Origin: Chaetomium olivaceum
Lineage: Eukaryota > Ascomycota > Sordariomycetes > Sordariales > Chaetomiaceae
Direction of reading: 5' to 3'
Assembly: GCA_039881045.1 (NCBI GenBank)
Contig: JAYWVB010000043.1
Coordinates: forward strand, 62,001 to 126,000
DNA length: 64,000 bases
The notes beneath the pieces are model-generated. The model saw nothing but the letters and a program-made list of their open reading frames with translations, made no database searches and had not been told where the DNA came from. Below, piece by piece: positions 43,375 through 54,277 of this stretch; within the stretch, counting starts at the first letter, position 1; every line of letters begins with the position of its first letter. The position numbers and the translations under genes are program-made.

Positions 43375-44787
43375 ATGGACTCCATTACGGACAGCGTAAG
43401 CCGCGCCGAACAGCTGTTGGCAGAAGTACCCCTGATAGGCAAGAGCCCCGGAGTCTCGCCCCCCTTCTTGGCTCGTCTATGTTGCTGACGCCAGCACCGT
43501 GTTAGACGGGCACAATGACTTCCCGTACATGATCCGCGGTTGGCATCTCGGACGGGTAGGCGACGCAAAGGTCGACGCTGGCGACATGCCAATCGCCCAC
43601 ACCGACATCACGCGGCTGCGAAGAGGCCGGGTCGGCGGAGTGTTTTGGAGTGCCTACGTTCCGTGCCCCGAGGCTAACGCGAGCAACGACTTCTCAACCG
43701 ACCACCACTACGAAAGCCTGCGCGCCACGATTCAGCAGATCGACATCATACATATGCTCGCAGAGCGGTATCCCCGCGATCTTTCTCTCGCTCGGACGTC
43801 GGCTGAGGTGTGGGATGCGTTTAAGTCTGGGAGAGTGGCGAGTCTGACCGGAGTCGAGGGCCTGCACCAGATCGCAAACAGCGCCAGCGTGCTGCGGAAC
43901 TTTGCGAGATTGGGTGTACGCTACGTCACCTTGACTCATGATAGCAACAATCTCTATGCTGATGCGACGGTAACACAACTACTTCTCAACCGTTCCCTCT
44001 GAGTGCCGATGGTTACTGACCAGGATTTTCTATTCTGCAGAACGCTTCCGAGCCTATTCACCACGGATTGTCCAAGGAGGGTGTTGCTATGGTTAAGGAG
44101 ATGAACCGTATCGGGATGTGAGTGACGCGGAGGAGAGAGGGAAAACGGACCACGGTGATTTGCTGTCTAACTTGGTCAGGATCGTGGATATCTCGCATAC
44201 CTCGATCGCTGTTCAGAAGCAGGTCCTGGCTTGTTCCAGAGCTCCAGTCATCTTCTCGCACTCCTCATGGTAAGCCTCCTATTCGGACTGCTACGACAAG
44301 ATGAAATGACTAAATCCTGCAAAGCTCTGCCCTGACCAAGCACCCCCGCAATAGCCCCGACGAGGTGCTAGACCTGCTCAAGACCAACAACGGCGTCTTC
44401 ATGGTGTCATTTCTGCGCAAGCTTACCGACCCAGACCGGCCAACCCTTGAGAAAGTCGCAAACCACATCCAGCACGTCGGCGAGCGCATCGGCTACGAGC
44501 ACGTCGGCATCGGCTCCGACTTTGACGGTATGATGCAGGGGCCGGACGGTCTCGAGGATGTTTCCAAATTTCCGCTGCTCATTGCGGAGCTTTTAAAGCG
44601 AGGAGTGTCAGAGCAGTCGGTCCGGAATCTTGCGGGGCTGAACGTGTTACGTGTACTCGATGCGGTAGATGAGGTGTCGACTCGGATGAAGGCGGACAAC
44701 GAGGAGATGCTGCAAGATGTCATTGAGCCTCTGTGGGACGAAGAGCTCCGCAGCAAGGTGAAGGAAGTACGGGGAGTCTCTGACTAA
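43375..44787 (+). CDS. gliJ: Membrane dipeptidase (renal dipeptidase family), GliJ type
   Basis: Zinc dipeptidase (family M19) that in ETP synthesis trims the Cys-Gly part of the glutathione adducts. Exons: 43375-43438, 43506-43969, 44041-44117, 44180-44270, 44325-44787, all in frame and complete. Metal-site motifs: DGHNDFP at the start of the barrel (HxD), the bridging Glu in SLTGVEGLHQ, VDISHTS and FSHSS for the two later His, and GSDFDGM for the last Asp. The first intron uses a GC donor (ATAG|GCAAGA) with a normal TTAG acceptor. No signal peptide, fitting a cytosolic biosynthetic enzyme. Faces the gamma-glutamyl cyclotransferase gene 3' to 3' (80 bp apart). Confidence 0.93.
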
Positions 44788-44866
44788 AGTTGGGTTGAAG
44801 AGACACTGGAGCATAGCGTAACAACGACTATTTGCTTACGATTAGAACTGCGAAGAAAAGTACATC

Positions 44867-45751
44867 TCATTGTTTAATCCAGTAAAGCTTGCTTCCATCT
44901 CCTTCTCCGAATATGCGAGTGTGGATCACATCGTGATAGGCCCACATCAACTGGTACAGACGGACAATCAAGAGCGCCAGAAAGACCGAGCAGTTTCCGT
45001 CCTCGTCAACCCTCCATGTGGTGAGCCGAACAATCCTTTTCAGAACAGGTCTCCAGCCCCAATCAAAGACAAGCTGTCCATACGGTCGGTCAGACCCTTC
45101 GAGTTTCTGGTACCTGGGGAAATTCTCCAGATAAGTGATGTAGCCAGCGGGCAGGTTGTTCTCTTTTGCCCCATCTAAGAAGAGCTTCTATTGTCGTTGC
45201 TCAGCCTTACTGGCACATTTCTCAAAATGGACTATTCGGGCGGTGACACTTACCATGTATCGAGCACTGGGTATGCCGCTCGGCCTCTGGGGGAACTTCG
45301 CCTTCAGTGTGTATGCCGGGAACGGTACACCTGTGGCTCTCCCCCGGTCGTCCAGCTCGTAAGCCTCCACTTCTACGACATCATACACAACCCCGCTACC
45401 TTCGGTGACAAGCAGACGGTGGAAGTCAGACGCAGTCAGGTGGTGAGCTATGCCGCATAGGGGCGGAACCTTCACGGGGGCTTCGCCGCGGTGGACGAGG
45501 TGGAGCTGTCCGGACTCGCCATCCGGGAACTGTTCGATGCTGGCGTAGCATGGCTCCGTGTAGGGGATTCCAAACACGTCGAACGTGACGTAGTGTGTTG
45601 GAACGGTAACGACCTTGGTGGCGAGGGGAGTCACGTTCCGGCCCGTCATGGAGGCGGATCTCATGTTCGAGCCGTATCCGAGATACCACAACGGCTTGTC
45701 GACACCGTGCGCTGCCACCTTCCACAGCGGAAGCCTCTTTTCCGCGGCCAT
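44867..45751 (-). CDS. gliK: Gamma-glutamyl cyclotransferase, GliK type
   Basis: Removes the gamma-glutamyl group from the glutathione adducts. Exons 45751-45254 and 45187-44867, intron 66 bp (GTAAGT to AATAG); frame kept, stop TGA at 44867-44869. I start at the ATG at 45751 (MAAEKRLPLW), since upstream codons in the same frame have no ATG. The family substrate-loop motif YLGYGSNM is at about residues 24-31, and VYDVVEVEAYELDD with PFPAYTLKA follow later. The C-terminal exon (NNLPAGYITYLENFPRY, then a hydrophobic helix near LALLIVRLYQLMWAY) is typical of the larger GliK-type proteins. Complete, about 272 residues. Confidence 0.9.
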
Positions 45752-46849
45752 CTTCCAGTTGGCCCAGGACCTGGGACTTGGCAAACCTCGCCGGAGTTTT
45801 GTTTCCGGGACTAAAAAAAAGAGGACCAAAGATACAATGCTTAAACAAGTTGCTGATAAGTACTAGTAGGTTAACATCAATGAAAATATGGACAGACACC
45901 CAGTTCTTAGTACATACAATAGTAGTCTGCTGAGCACCCGGCCCAGTAATTACATGGTACCGAATTCAAAGCGCGCGTTGTACAGCATTGGCTACCTCGT
46001 TTCATACGCCCCGCAAGGGAATAATGACCCGTCAGTTTAACTCATTGTACTACTCTGGGAACATTCGTCGAAAAGGTCCGAGTGCAGCAAAGTGATCGGC
46101 AACCCAGGATGCACGCCATCGGTTCCCGAGACCTGTGTAACGAAAAGCCACCATACGTCGGAAATCGAACTCGGAGATCGTCAAAATGCCAAGTGTGTAG
46201 TTGTCCGCCCACTGCGCCCAGACAAGTGGAAGACGGAAGCCGAAGTGAGAAGAGCAGGAGAAACGGGGGCTCCACCCATCCTGACTCTTGCTAATCTTCA
46301 ACCGTGCTATCAATGCCTGTGTATACACGCCCAACCGTGATTGGTTTGTTATTGCGGCAGTATGGTAGCGGGTTCGAGTCAAGGAGGACGAAAACTAGGA
46401 CGAAGATAAGGGAAAAAAAGTACATTGAAAAGAGAGACAATCGGATTTGATCATACATTGATAGGAATATTTTGTGAAGCATGTGACCAAGGGGTTACGG
46501 TTCATGATCATTCGACAAGACTCATTTCATGTGGAGATATCTAAACAAACACCGGACAACTTGATCAAGTTCCTAATGAAGCATTCGCGATGGTATAACT
46601 TGACGACGGATTCAAATTTCAAAAAAGGACCATCTTGAATACATCCCAAACCACGTAGCATTCACCGGTGCACTGCATGCCTCCGTGCGACTAACGGCGT
46701 TAGACTAACTTAACATAATTTGTTCTGTTTCCTGTTGTCCTTGTTCCGAAAATAGACAGTTGGGAAAATAGGAAGCCATGAGACCCAAACAAAGAAAAAA
46801 AGAGGCAAATAGAAATAAAGAAAACAAGTAAGCGATGACTCGGGCTGAA
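45752..46849. other. Intergenic between gliK-type and NRPS genes
   Basis: About 1.1 kb, AT-richer than the genes, containing the NRPS 3' region and the gliK-type promoter. Short minus-strand ORFs (46042-46482) show no family features. A lone B-box-like GGTTCGAGTC near 46370 has no matching A-box or cloverleaf. Confidence 0.5.
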
Positions 46850-49800
46850 TCACTGAAGTACTCGCTGCGCAAGCCCCAGGGGGCTCTGAGCGACAAAGAT
46901 ATCTCGTAGCGACATGTCAAGACCCAGCCTCTCGCGCAGTCGGTGACGCAGCATAACTGCGTCAATAGAATTCCCTCCAGCCTCGAAGAAAGACGTACCG
47001 AGGGCCTTTCGGAGCTTTCGAGCGAGAATTTGGGTGTTGGACCCCATGCCCGTATCCCCAGGCAGCCAAGCATCTCGTCTCGGATCTTCGAGGCGAGCTC
47101 GACCACTTCTGGCCGAACGTAGCCATAATACACACCCCTTCGATTATCAGCCGCCGCATCGCCGTTGATCAACCACGGCATGCCATCCGGGAGTTGCAGC
47201 CCGCCCAACCTCCTCCTAAGCTCCACGATCGAGCACTCGTCAGCCACAGACTGAAGAACGATCTCCAGCGCGTCCTTCAAAACACCTGCGAAACGGCGCG
47301 TGTTCTCCCCGTCCTTGTCAACATCCTGAAGCTCCATATGCAGCACCCAGTTGTCATCCGCCTCTTCACAGCCGCCGCGTTCGAACCACTCCAGCATCAG
47401 CGGGAACTTGGCAACGCCGGGGACAAACACCGGCGTTGATGTCACCGATACGGCACCCCCGCCCCCGCCGCTATGCGGTGCAGGCCCCAGCTGCATCCAA
47501 TTCTCCAGCCCTGCGCCGCGGGTGTGGAACGTCACCATGCACTCGAAGAGCGGGTGGCGGAGCCCGCCGCGCGGGTAGTCCAGCGCCGCGAGGATGGCGC
47601 TGAAGGGGATGGCGTTGGCGAGGGCTTCGCGGGCCGAGTCGCGGACGCGAGTTAACAGCGTCGTCGTCGTCGTCGTCGTCTTACCGTCCTCCTGTTCCTC
47701 CTCCTCTTCCTCGACGCCCAACCTCACCCGGACGGGAAGCCGGTCCAGGAACTGGCCCAGGGCGTGGTGCCGTTCCGCGGGCGAGGAGCGGCCTGCGTGG
47801 GGAGCGCCCAGGACTATGTCGTCCTGCTCGTGTCCTGTCTTGCGTGACAGCCACTGCATGGTGAGCGCGGCGGCCGTGAGGGCTAGCTGGTGTGTGTGAC
47901 TCCAAGTCGGCGGAGCAACGCGTTCAGGGGGGTGACGAGGCGGCCGCTGAATGGATAGGTTTGGGAGATGCCTTGGAAAAGGGTTTGCGACGAAGACGGC
48001 AGGATAGGTAGCTTGTTGGCGTGATAGCGGTGTCCGCCCAGGTAGGTCTTCCAGAACTCTTGGGCCTCGAGCGAGGGATGTTGTGTCCATCGGTCCAAAT
48101 CAAGATGGACTGGTCGCTCGTGCTTTACAATAGCTACGGCCGCGGTAGTCTTGGAGTAAGCAGTGGAGGCGAGCTGGAGCAGATTCTGGAGTGTGCCCAG
48201 ATCGGCGATGACATGAGTCGTCACGATGAGGAGCCGAACGGGCCGCGCTTCGTTTGCTGTATCCAAGGGCGCCACCATGTAGACACGGATGAGCTCGTCA
48301 GTCTCCAGGTCGAAGCGACGGCTGGCCTCTGCCTCCTCGTTGAGCTCTACAAATCGGCGGACCTTGGGGGGCGACTCGCGCAGCCGTCTCCGCAGGCCGT
48401 CTGGTCCTTCGACAAAGTTGGAGCGGACGACTGGGTCAGAAGCCAGAGCCACATTAAGAGAATACTCCAGTCTCTGCAGATCAACGGTGCCTTGGAGGTT
48501 CAGGACCATGGCAATATTGAATGCCACTGGATTGGGGGCGACCTGGCACTGGAACCAGACCAACCTCTCCAGCTCGGTCAGGTCCTCGGTGCGTAATGTG
48601 GCAGTCTTCAGTTCTTCTGGCGAGGCCTTGGCTTCATTACCCACGACCTGCACAAGGAGGCGCTCGACGAGTTCCACCTGACCTTGGAAGGAAGGAGTGG
48701 TCACGAGATGGCGAACTGAGATGCTGACTCCGAACGTCGCACTCAGCCGAGTCGCAAGCAGCATGAGCAGCACAGAATGGCCTCCGAGGGAGATAAAGTC
48801 GTCAGAGTCCTTGATCGGCGTATCGTGTTGTAGCTGGAGAACGCGTCGCCACTGTATAGCCAGTTCATCCCTGATGTGGCTGCTGTTGTCTTCGCTGGTG
48901 CTGCTTGCGCTGGTACTGCTGCTCTCCTCGCCCGTATACGAGAGCGTCTCTATTGACGGTGATTGATGTGAAGCCACTCTACTCGCATAGGCAGCCTCCA
49001 GAGCCCGGGTATCCGCCTTGTCATTAGCCGTTCTGGGAAAGCCCTCTTCCAGGGGAAGAATGATCTGGGGCACCCAGGAAGGGAGCAGGGTATCGGCAAG
49101 CCTGTCACGAAGACGAGCGATGCGCTCCTCCTCCAGATCAGGGTGGTTATTGTCCAAGGCAACGAATGCGACGAGCGTATCGTGGATGGCCATCGCGGCG
49201 CACTGTGAAATGCCCTCGTCGGCTGGTCCGGATAAGATGGCCTGCTCGACCCCGGGAAGCTCGACGCGGAAGCCGCGAATCTTGACTTGACGATCGATTC
49301 TCCCTTGGAAGACGATGCGGCCGTCCCGACCTCGTATTCCGTAGTCGCCCGTCTTGTACATGCGGTGGCCAGGGTGCCAGGGGTCAGGCATAATGCGTTC
49401 GGCCGTCTGCTCGGGCGAGTTGATGTAGCTGCTCAGGACTTGGACGCCTGCGACGTAGATCTCGCCACGGGTGCTGTCCGGCGAGTGATGCTGATCTTCG
49501 TCGAGAACATACATGCGAGCCGTGTCGAGTCCCGTTCCGATTGTGAGGCGGTCGCCAGGAATCATTCGTGTCATCGACGACCAGATGATGCACTCTGCAG
49601 GCCCATACGCGTTGTATAGGAGCACTCGTTCCGCGAACTGACTCATCAGCCCGCTCGTAAGGGGCTCGCCGGTGGCATAAATCTGGTTGATTGAAGTAAA
49701 ATCCGTTAATGGCCTGGGCTGGACTGGACTAGGAGACGGTACGGGAAGGAAAGGAAAGAAAGATGGCTTACCACTTCCAGGCTAGGGAATCGGTCCAGCT

Positions 49801-52800
49801 CCAAGGTTGCCAGCACCGAGGGCGTCATGCTCGCCGTGTTGACCCTGGCGAGGTGAGCGAAGGGGTCCAGGGGGTCACGCAGGACCAAGGTGGCTCCATG
49901 CAGCAGCGTTGAGAACATCTCGGCAGTGCACACGTCAAACGCCGGCGACATAAACTGCGCAACGCGCCGACCCGGGGCTGCAAACATGCGGCCCTCGGGG
50001 GTGCTTTGCAGTGCCAGGAGACCCTGGTGCGATAGGGGTACACCCTTGGGGGCACCGGTTGTGCCTGAGGTAAAGACAATCGTCAACAAATCATCAGGAC
50101 GCGGCGCATTATCAAGCGGTCTCGGGGTAATACTGCTGGGCTCGGCGCTGCTGCTGAGAATGCTGTCCACTGCGAGCACTCTCACACCTGGGATGGCCGG
50201 TGCTTCCCCGACTTGCGATGCCCTCGGCACCAGTATGAGCGCAGTCGCTCCGCTCTGTTCGCATACCGCAGCTCTGCGGCCGACGGGCCACTTGGGGTCC
50301 AGCGGAACAAAGGTGCGGCCAGTCCTGACGACAGCCAGAGTGCCCAAAACCCAGTCAACGGACCCGTCGCCATGTACCGCAATGGGTCTGTTGTTCTGGC
50401 TGGTATCACCACATAGCGCGTTGATCTGGTGAGCAATGGTCCTTGTCAGTCTGTCAAGCTCACCGTAACTCAGCACCGTCGTTCCGGAGCAGTCCTCAAG
50501 TGCCGGCAAGTCGGCAAACTGGTTCATGGCTTCTTCCAGCGCCCGCTTCACTGTGAAGCGCTCGTCGGACTCGATGCCCACACCCTCTGTGTGGTCTAAT
50601 AGTGTCTCATGCAGTCGGTTCATTCTCATGCAGTCCTCCACGCTGTGTTCTCTCATGAGGCCTGATAGAGCGTATTTGAAGTGCTCGCCCAGCCGGCGTA
50701 CTGTTGCCGTGTCGAACTGCGTCTCGTCGTACAGGAGGCGGAGCGAGCCGTTTGCTTCAACGAGCATGCTGAGAGCGAAGTCACTGTTTTCAAGGGACTC
50801 GGACCGGACAGCCGGCGGCCGTGAATGCTCGCCCGGCAGCGGTAGCTGCATCGAGAGGAGATTGCGCAAATTTCGGCCCAGACCGACTTGGTCCGACCTT
50901 GCCCAGGCGTACTCGCCCACCGTTGTGAGGTCGCCCATTGTATGCTGCAATCTGGCCACTACAGTCTCATTCGTGTCCTCAAAGCGAAACACGAGAGGAA
51001 GTGTCGACATGTACAGACCAAGCGCATCCTCGTGTTCAGCCGGCAGGGCACCCCGGCTGGAGAAGACAGCCCCGACCACCACTTGCGGGCATCTCTCAAA
51101 GACACTCATGGCCATTGCCCAGGCAGTGTAGTAGACGCATGCCGCGGATACACAGTGGCTGCTTGCGAAGGCTGTCACCTCGTCGATATCTACCGAAGAC
51201 TCGAACAGTACAGTTTTTGCGATGCCGTGGTGCTGCCTCTCAGCTGCTGCGCTGCTTCTCCGGCTGGGAAGGGGTGGTGGCATGTCCTTCAAGTAGCTAT
51301 GAAAGAATGCTCTGGCCTCGGCATCACGGGACTGCTGGGTACTGATGAGTGCAAGGTTGGCGTGCACTGGGGAAGGGCTAGTCCCAAAGGGCCATCCAAG
51401 AGCGGCTTGTTCAAGCTTGTCTAGGAGCAGCTTCAATGAGCAACCGTCCATTAAGCTGTGGTGGACCGTGAGCACGATGGTGACATTCTCTTCTCGTCCG
51501 TTCCACTCGTTTCATCGGACGCGACTCCGGGCGGCTGGTAGACTAGAAAGTCTAACCTGGCGCCCAGACCAACAGCCATGCTCGACCCGCCGACGGCCGT
51601 ATCATACTCCCGGCGAGAGTGAAACACCTCACGCGTGGGCGCCTTGGGGGCCCGCTTGCGCACAACCTGCACGCCAGATCCCACATCCAAGCAGATTTGA
51701 GCCTTGAACACGGGTTCGCTCTGCCAGGCGGCACGCCATACCCTCTCCATCGCGCCCGCCCACACGCCCTTGTAACTCAGTCGGACCTGGTTGACGCTCC
51801 GGGATGTTTCGGCCAAGGTGGGGATCGCGAGCTCCAGCTGCAGGCTCGTCAGGGGGGCCACCTCAATATCCTCATCGGCGGCCAGGTTCAGCGCAGTGCG
51901 GACCTGTGTAGTGAGATTGGCCGGGATTCGCGACGGCTCGGAGGTTGCCTTTGAGTCCTTGCCTAGGATCAAGTTGGCGGTACCTTTAGAGAGAGTCGTT
52001 GTTGAGGCAAGCTCGGCAATGTCGGAGAAAGTGTGACATGCAAAAAGGTCTCGGACCGCAACATTCAGATCCAGTTGCCGAAGGGAAGAAACGAGCTTTA
52101 GCGCCAGGAGTGAGGATCCCCCGACCTCGACGAATGTTTGCTCGGGACGAAGTTTCCTGAGCTCCTCGCCAGGGTGTCGGAGGACCTCGGCGGCGGCCCG
52201 GAGAATCTTCTCTAACTTTCCTTGTGCTTTCTCAGGCTCCTGCTTTCCTGCCGAGTCGGTTGACGTCCTTGTTTCTTTGCCTATTGTGGCATTAGGTGTT
52301 TGGTCCATCCTCTTCTGGTCGACAGCGACAAAGATGTCCAGGATGTTCCTCAGCTGCGCCTTGCCATTCGGTGAAAGGGGGAAGTCGTCGACTGCGACTA
52401 TGCGGTACGGGATGCAGTAAGCGTACATGCTGTGTTTTGCCTGGGTGAGCAACGCCGTCGTGTCGACCCACGATGGGCTGACAACAGCCACAATGCCGTT
52501 CTCGGCCATTACCGCGCGAACAGACCTCACTCCGAGTGAGGCTCCGGCACGATAGAGACAGTCCTCCACATCGCGGTCGAGATTCACCAGGAAGCCCCTG
52601 TTCTTGACCGTCCGGTCTCTGCGGCCGCGAAATTCAAAGACTCTGTCCTGGCTGACACCCCGGGCCGGAACCCAGCGACCGTAATCGCCAGTCCTGTAAA
52701 CGCGTTGCCCGTTCCACCAGATAAAGGCGTCGGCTGTTTTGGTTTCATCCTTGTAGTACCCCTGAGCCACGCCCTCGCCGCCGATGACGATCTCTCCCTC

Positions 52801-53915
52801 GGCGAAATTGTCCTCAACAATGCCGAGGTCGCTGTCGAGGAGCCAGACCTGGCTCAGTGTCATGGGTTTTCCAATCACGGCAAGCTCAATGTCACCCGTC
52901 AGCGCATCGCGCTCAACCTTGCGTATGAAGCCCATGGATGTGGTCTCGGTGGCGCCGTATGCTGTCCAGACATCCACGCCCGCATCAATCCACGACTCGA
53001 GCAGCTCGGAAGTGCATGTCTCGCCACCGAGCAGGATACTGTGCATCCTGGCGTACATCAGGCTGCCTTGGTCTGGTGTTGGTCTCGGTAAATGGTTTAA
53101 GAGCGATGGTGTCGACGCCATGACGGTGCAAGACGAGCTTAGGTCGTAAACCTGATCTGGCTTTGCAGGGACGACCGTGCCGCCGTTCAGGAGGGCGGAG
53201 AATAGGATGCACGTGGAAGCTGGAGGTGATAAAGCATCGTGTTAATACGGACTTAATTGCATGGTACCTCGTACAAGCTAAAGGAGCTTACCGTCAAAAG
53301 CAACCGAGAGAAGATGGAGCAGCCGATCTCCCGGCTGGATGTCGAGGTTGGCTGGGCTCGTTTTTGCGTACAAGGCAAGGGATCGGTGAGAAATCATGAC
53401 GCCTTTTGCTCGGCCAGTGCTGCCGCTGGTAAAAATAGTACAGGCAGTTCGTTCTGTCGGGGTAGAGCGGAAGACTGGTGGCAATGTATGATCGAACTGG
53501 CCATGATGATCCGGTGGAAGCTGAGAAAGGTGCAGCACATGGTAGGATCGTCCGTCTGGCGGGGTGAAAGGCTCGGGCGTAGTGTTGACAGCAACCTGGC
53601 TGTCAACAGTATCGAACACATATCTGATAGCATCCGGTGACCATGTGTTGCGGTCGATGGGGACAAAGAAGCCTCCGGTCTTGAGGATGGCCAATATGGC
53701 GACAATATTGAGAGTCCCGTGGGCCGTGAGGAGAAGGACAGGACAACCTTCAGATACGTGAAGACTCCGTAGATGATTTGCAAGGGTTGAGGAGACCTCG
53801 TCAAGCTCTCGGTAGGTCAGTCGTCCATCTGGGGGTCTACTGCGAGGTTGTGTGGGAATTGTTCGACTACCCGAGCAAACAGCTCACACAAGTCTGTGCT
53901 AGCTTCAGAAGTCAT
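46850..53915 (-). CDS. gliP: Two-module NRPS, ETP diketopiperazine synthetase (GliP type), four frame breaks
   Basis: Core enzyme joining two amino acids into the cyclic dipeptide. Order A1-T1-C1-A2-T2-C2-T3, the GliP layout. A1: TIFTSGSTGRAKGV, TAYGATETT, YRTGDYGRW, NGKAQLRN. T1: FVEVGGSSLLALKL. C1: VHHSLMDG (HHxxxDG). A2: IVFTSGTTGAPKGV, NAYGPAECI, YKTGDYGIR. T2: FISLGGHSVLLML. C2: THVIADLG, keeping His and Asp but not the full motif. T3: FFEAGGNSIDAVML, then the stop at 46850. Introns 53220-53291 and 49683-49771. Frame breaks, all -1 (or +2): about 53830-53840, 51490-51515, 47889-47903 (CA/TG repeat) and 47052-47061 (C run). Start ATG at 53915. C2 carries an inserted Glu-rich and Thr-run loop. 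Amino-acid specificity cannot be read safely by eye. Confidence 0.93.
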
Positions 53916-54277
53916 TGTAAAAGCGAAGGATGAGGTACTGAGTGGAGCTACCTGGAGGGTTCAAGCCGCTGTCACAGTGACTCTACGTCCGAATTTAGGA
54001 CCTAGCAGCTTTGATTAGTAACTCATCGCACTAGCCAGCATACCGGGAGGTAGGAGTCGGTTACCGAGGAGAGGCCAAGGATAGGCCAGACTCGGGAAAT
54101 AAGGTAGCCACCGTCCATGGGGGCCACACTGGTCCAGTACTGTGAATGATGCCGATTGGCTGCTTCTAGTGGCTGTTTGTGAGCGATCTGAACATCTCAA
54201 TACCATCACCAACCATTATTCTGGAGTGAAGTCCGATTTCGCCTCAGTCACCCAAAGAAATAACTTGGTCCGAGAAA
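53916..54277. promoter_or_regulatory. Bidirectional promoter of NRPS and GliC-type P450
   Basis: 362 bp between divergent start codons, containing an exact operator (54057-54067) about midway. Confidence 0.7.
54057..54067. promoter_or_regulatory. GliZ-type operator TCGGTTACCGA
   Basis: Exact TCGGN3CCGA palindrome, identical over all 11 bases to the site at 32228. It is 142 bp upstream of the NRPS ATG and 211 bp upstream of the P450 ATG, well placed to control both. Confidence 0.75.

Noticed and set aside
44511..44522. TCGGCTCCGA as another cluster operator
   Set aside because: Spacer is two bases, not three, and it lies inside the dipeptidase coding exon.
46360..46380. B-box-like GGTTCGAGTC suggesting a tRNA
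   Set aside because: No A-box or foldable cloverleaf in the preceding bases.
46042..46482. Minus-strand ORFs between the gliK-type gene and the NRPS as an extra cluster gene
   Set aside because: No domain, no plausible start and splice structure, composition like the surrounding intergenic DNA.
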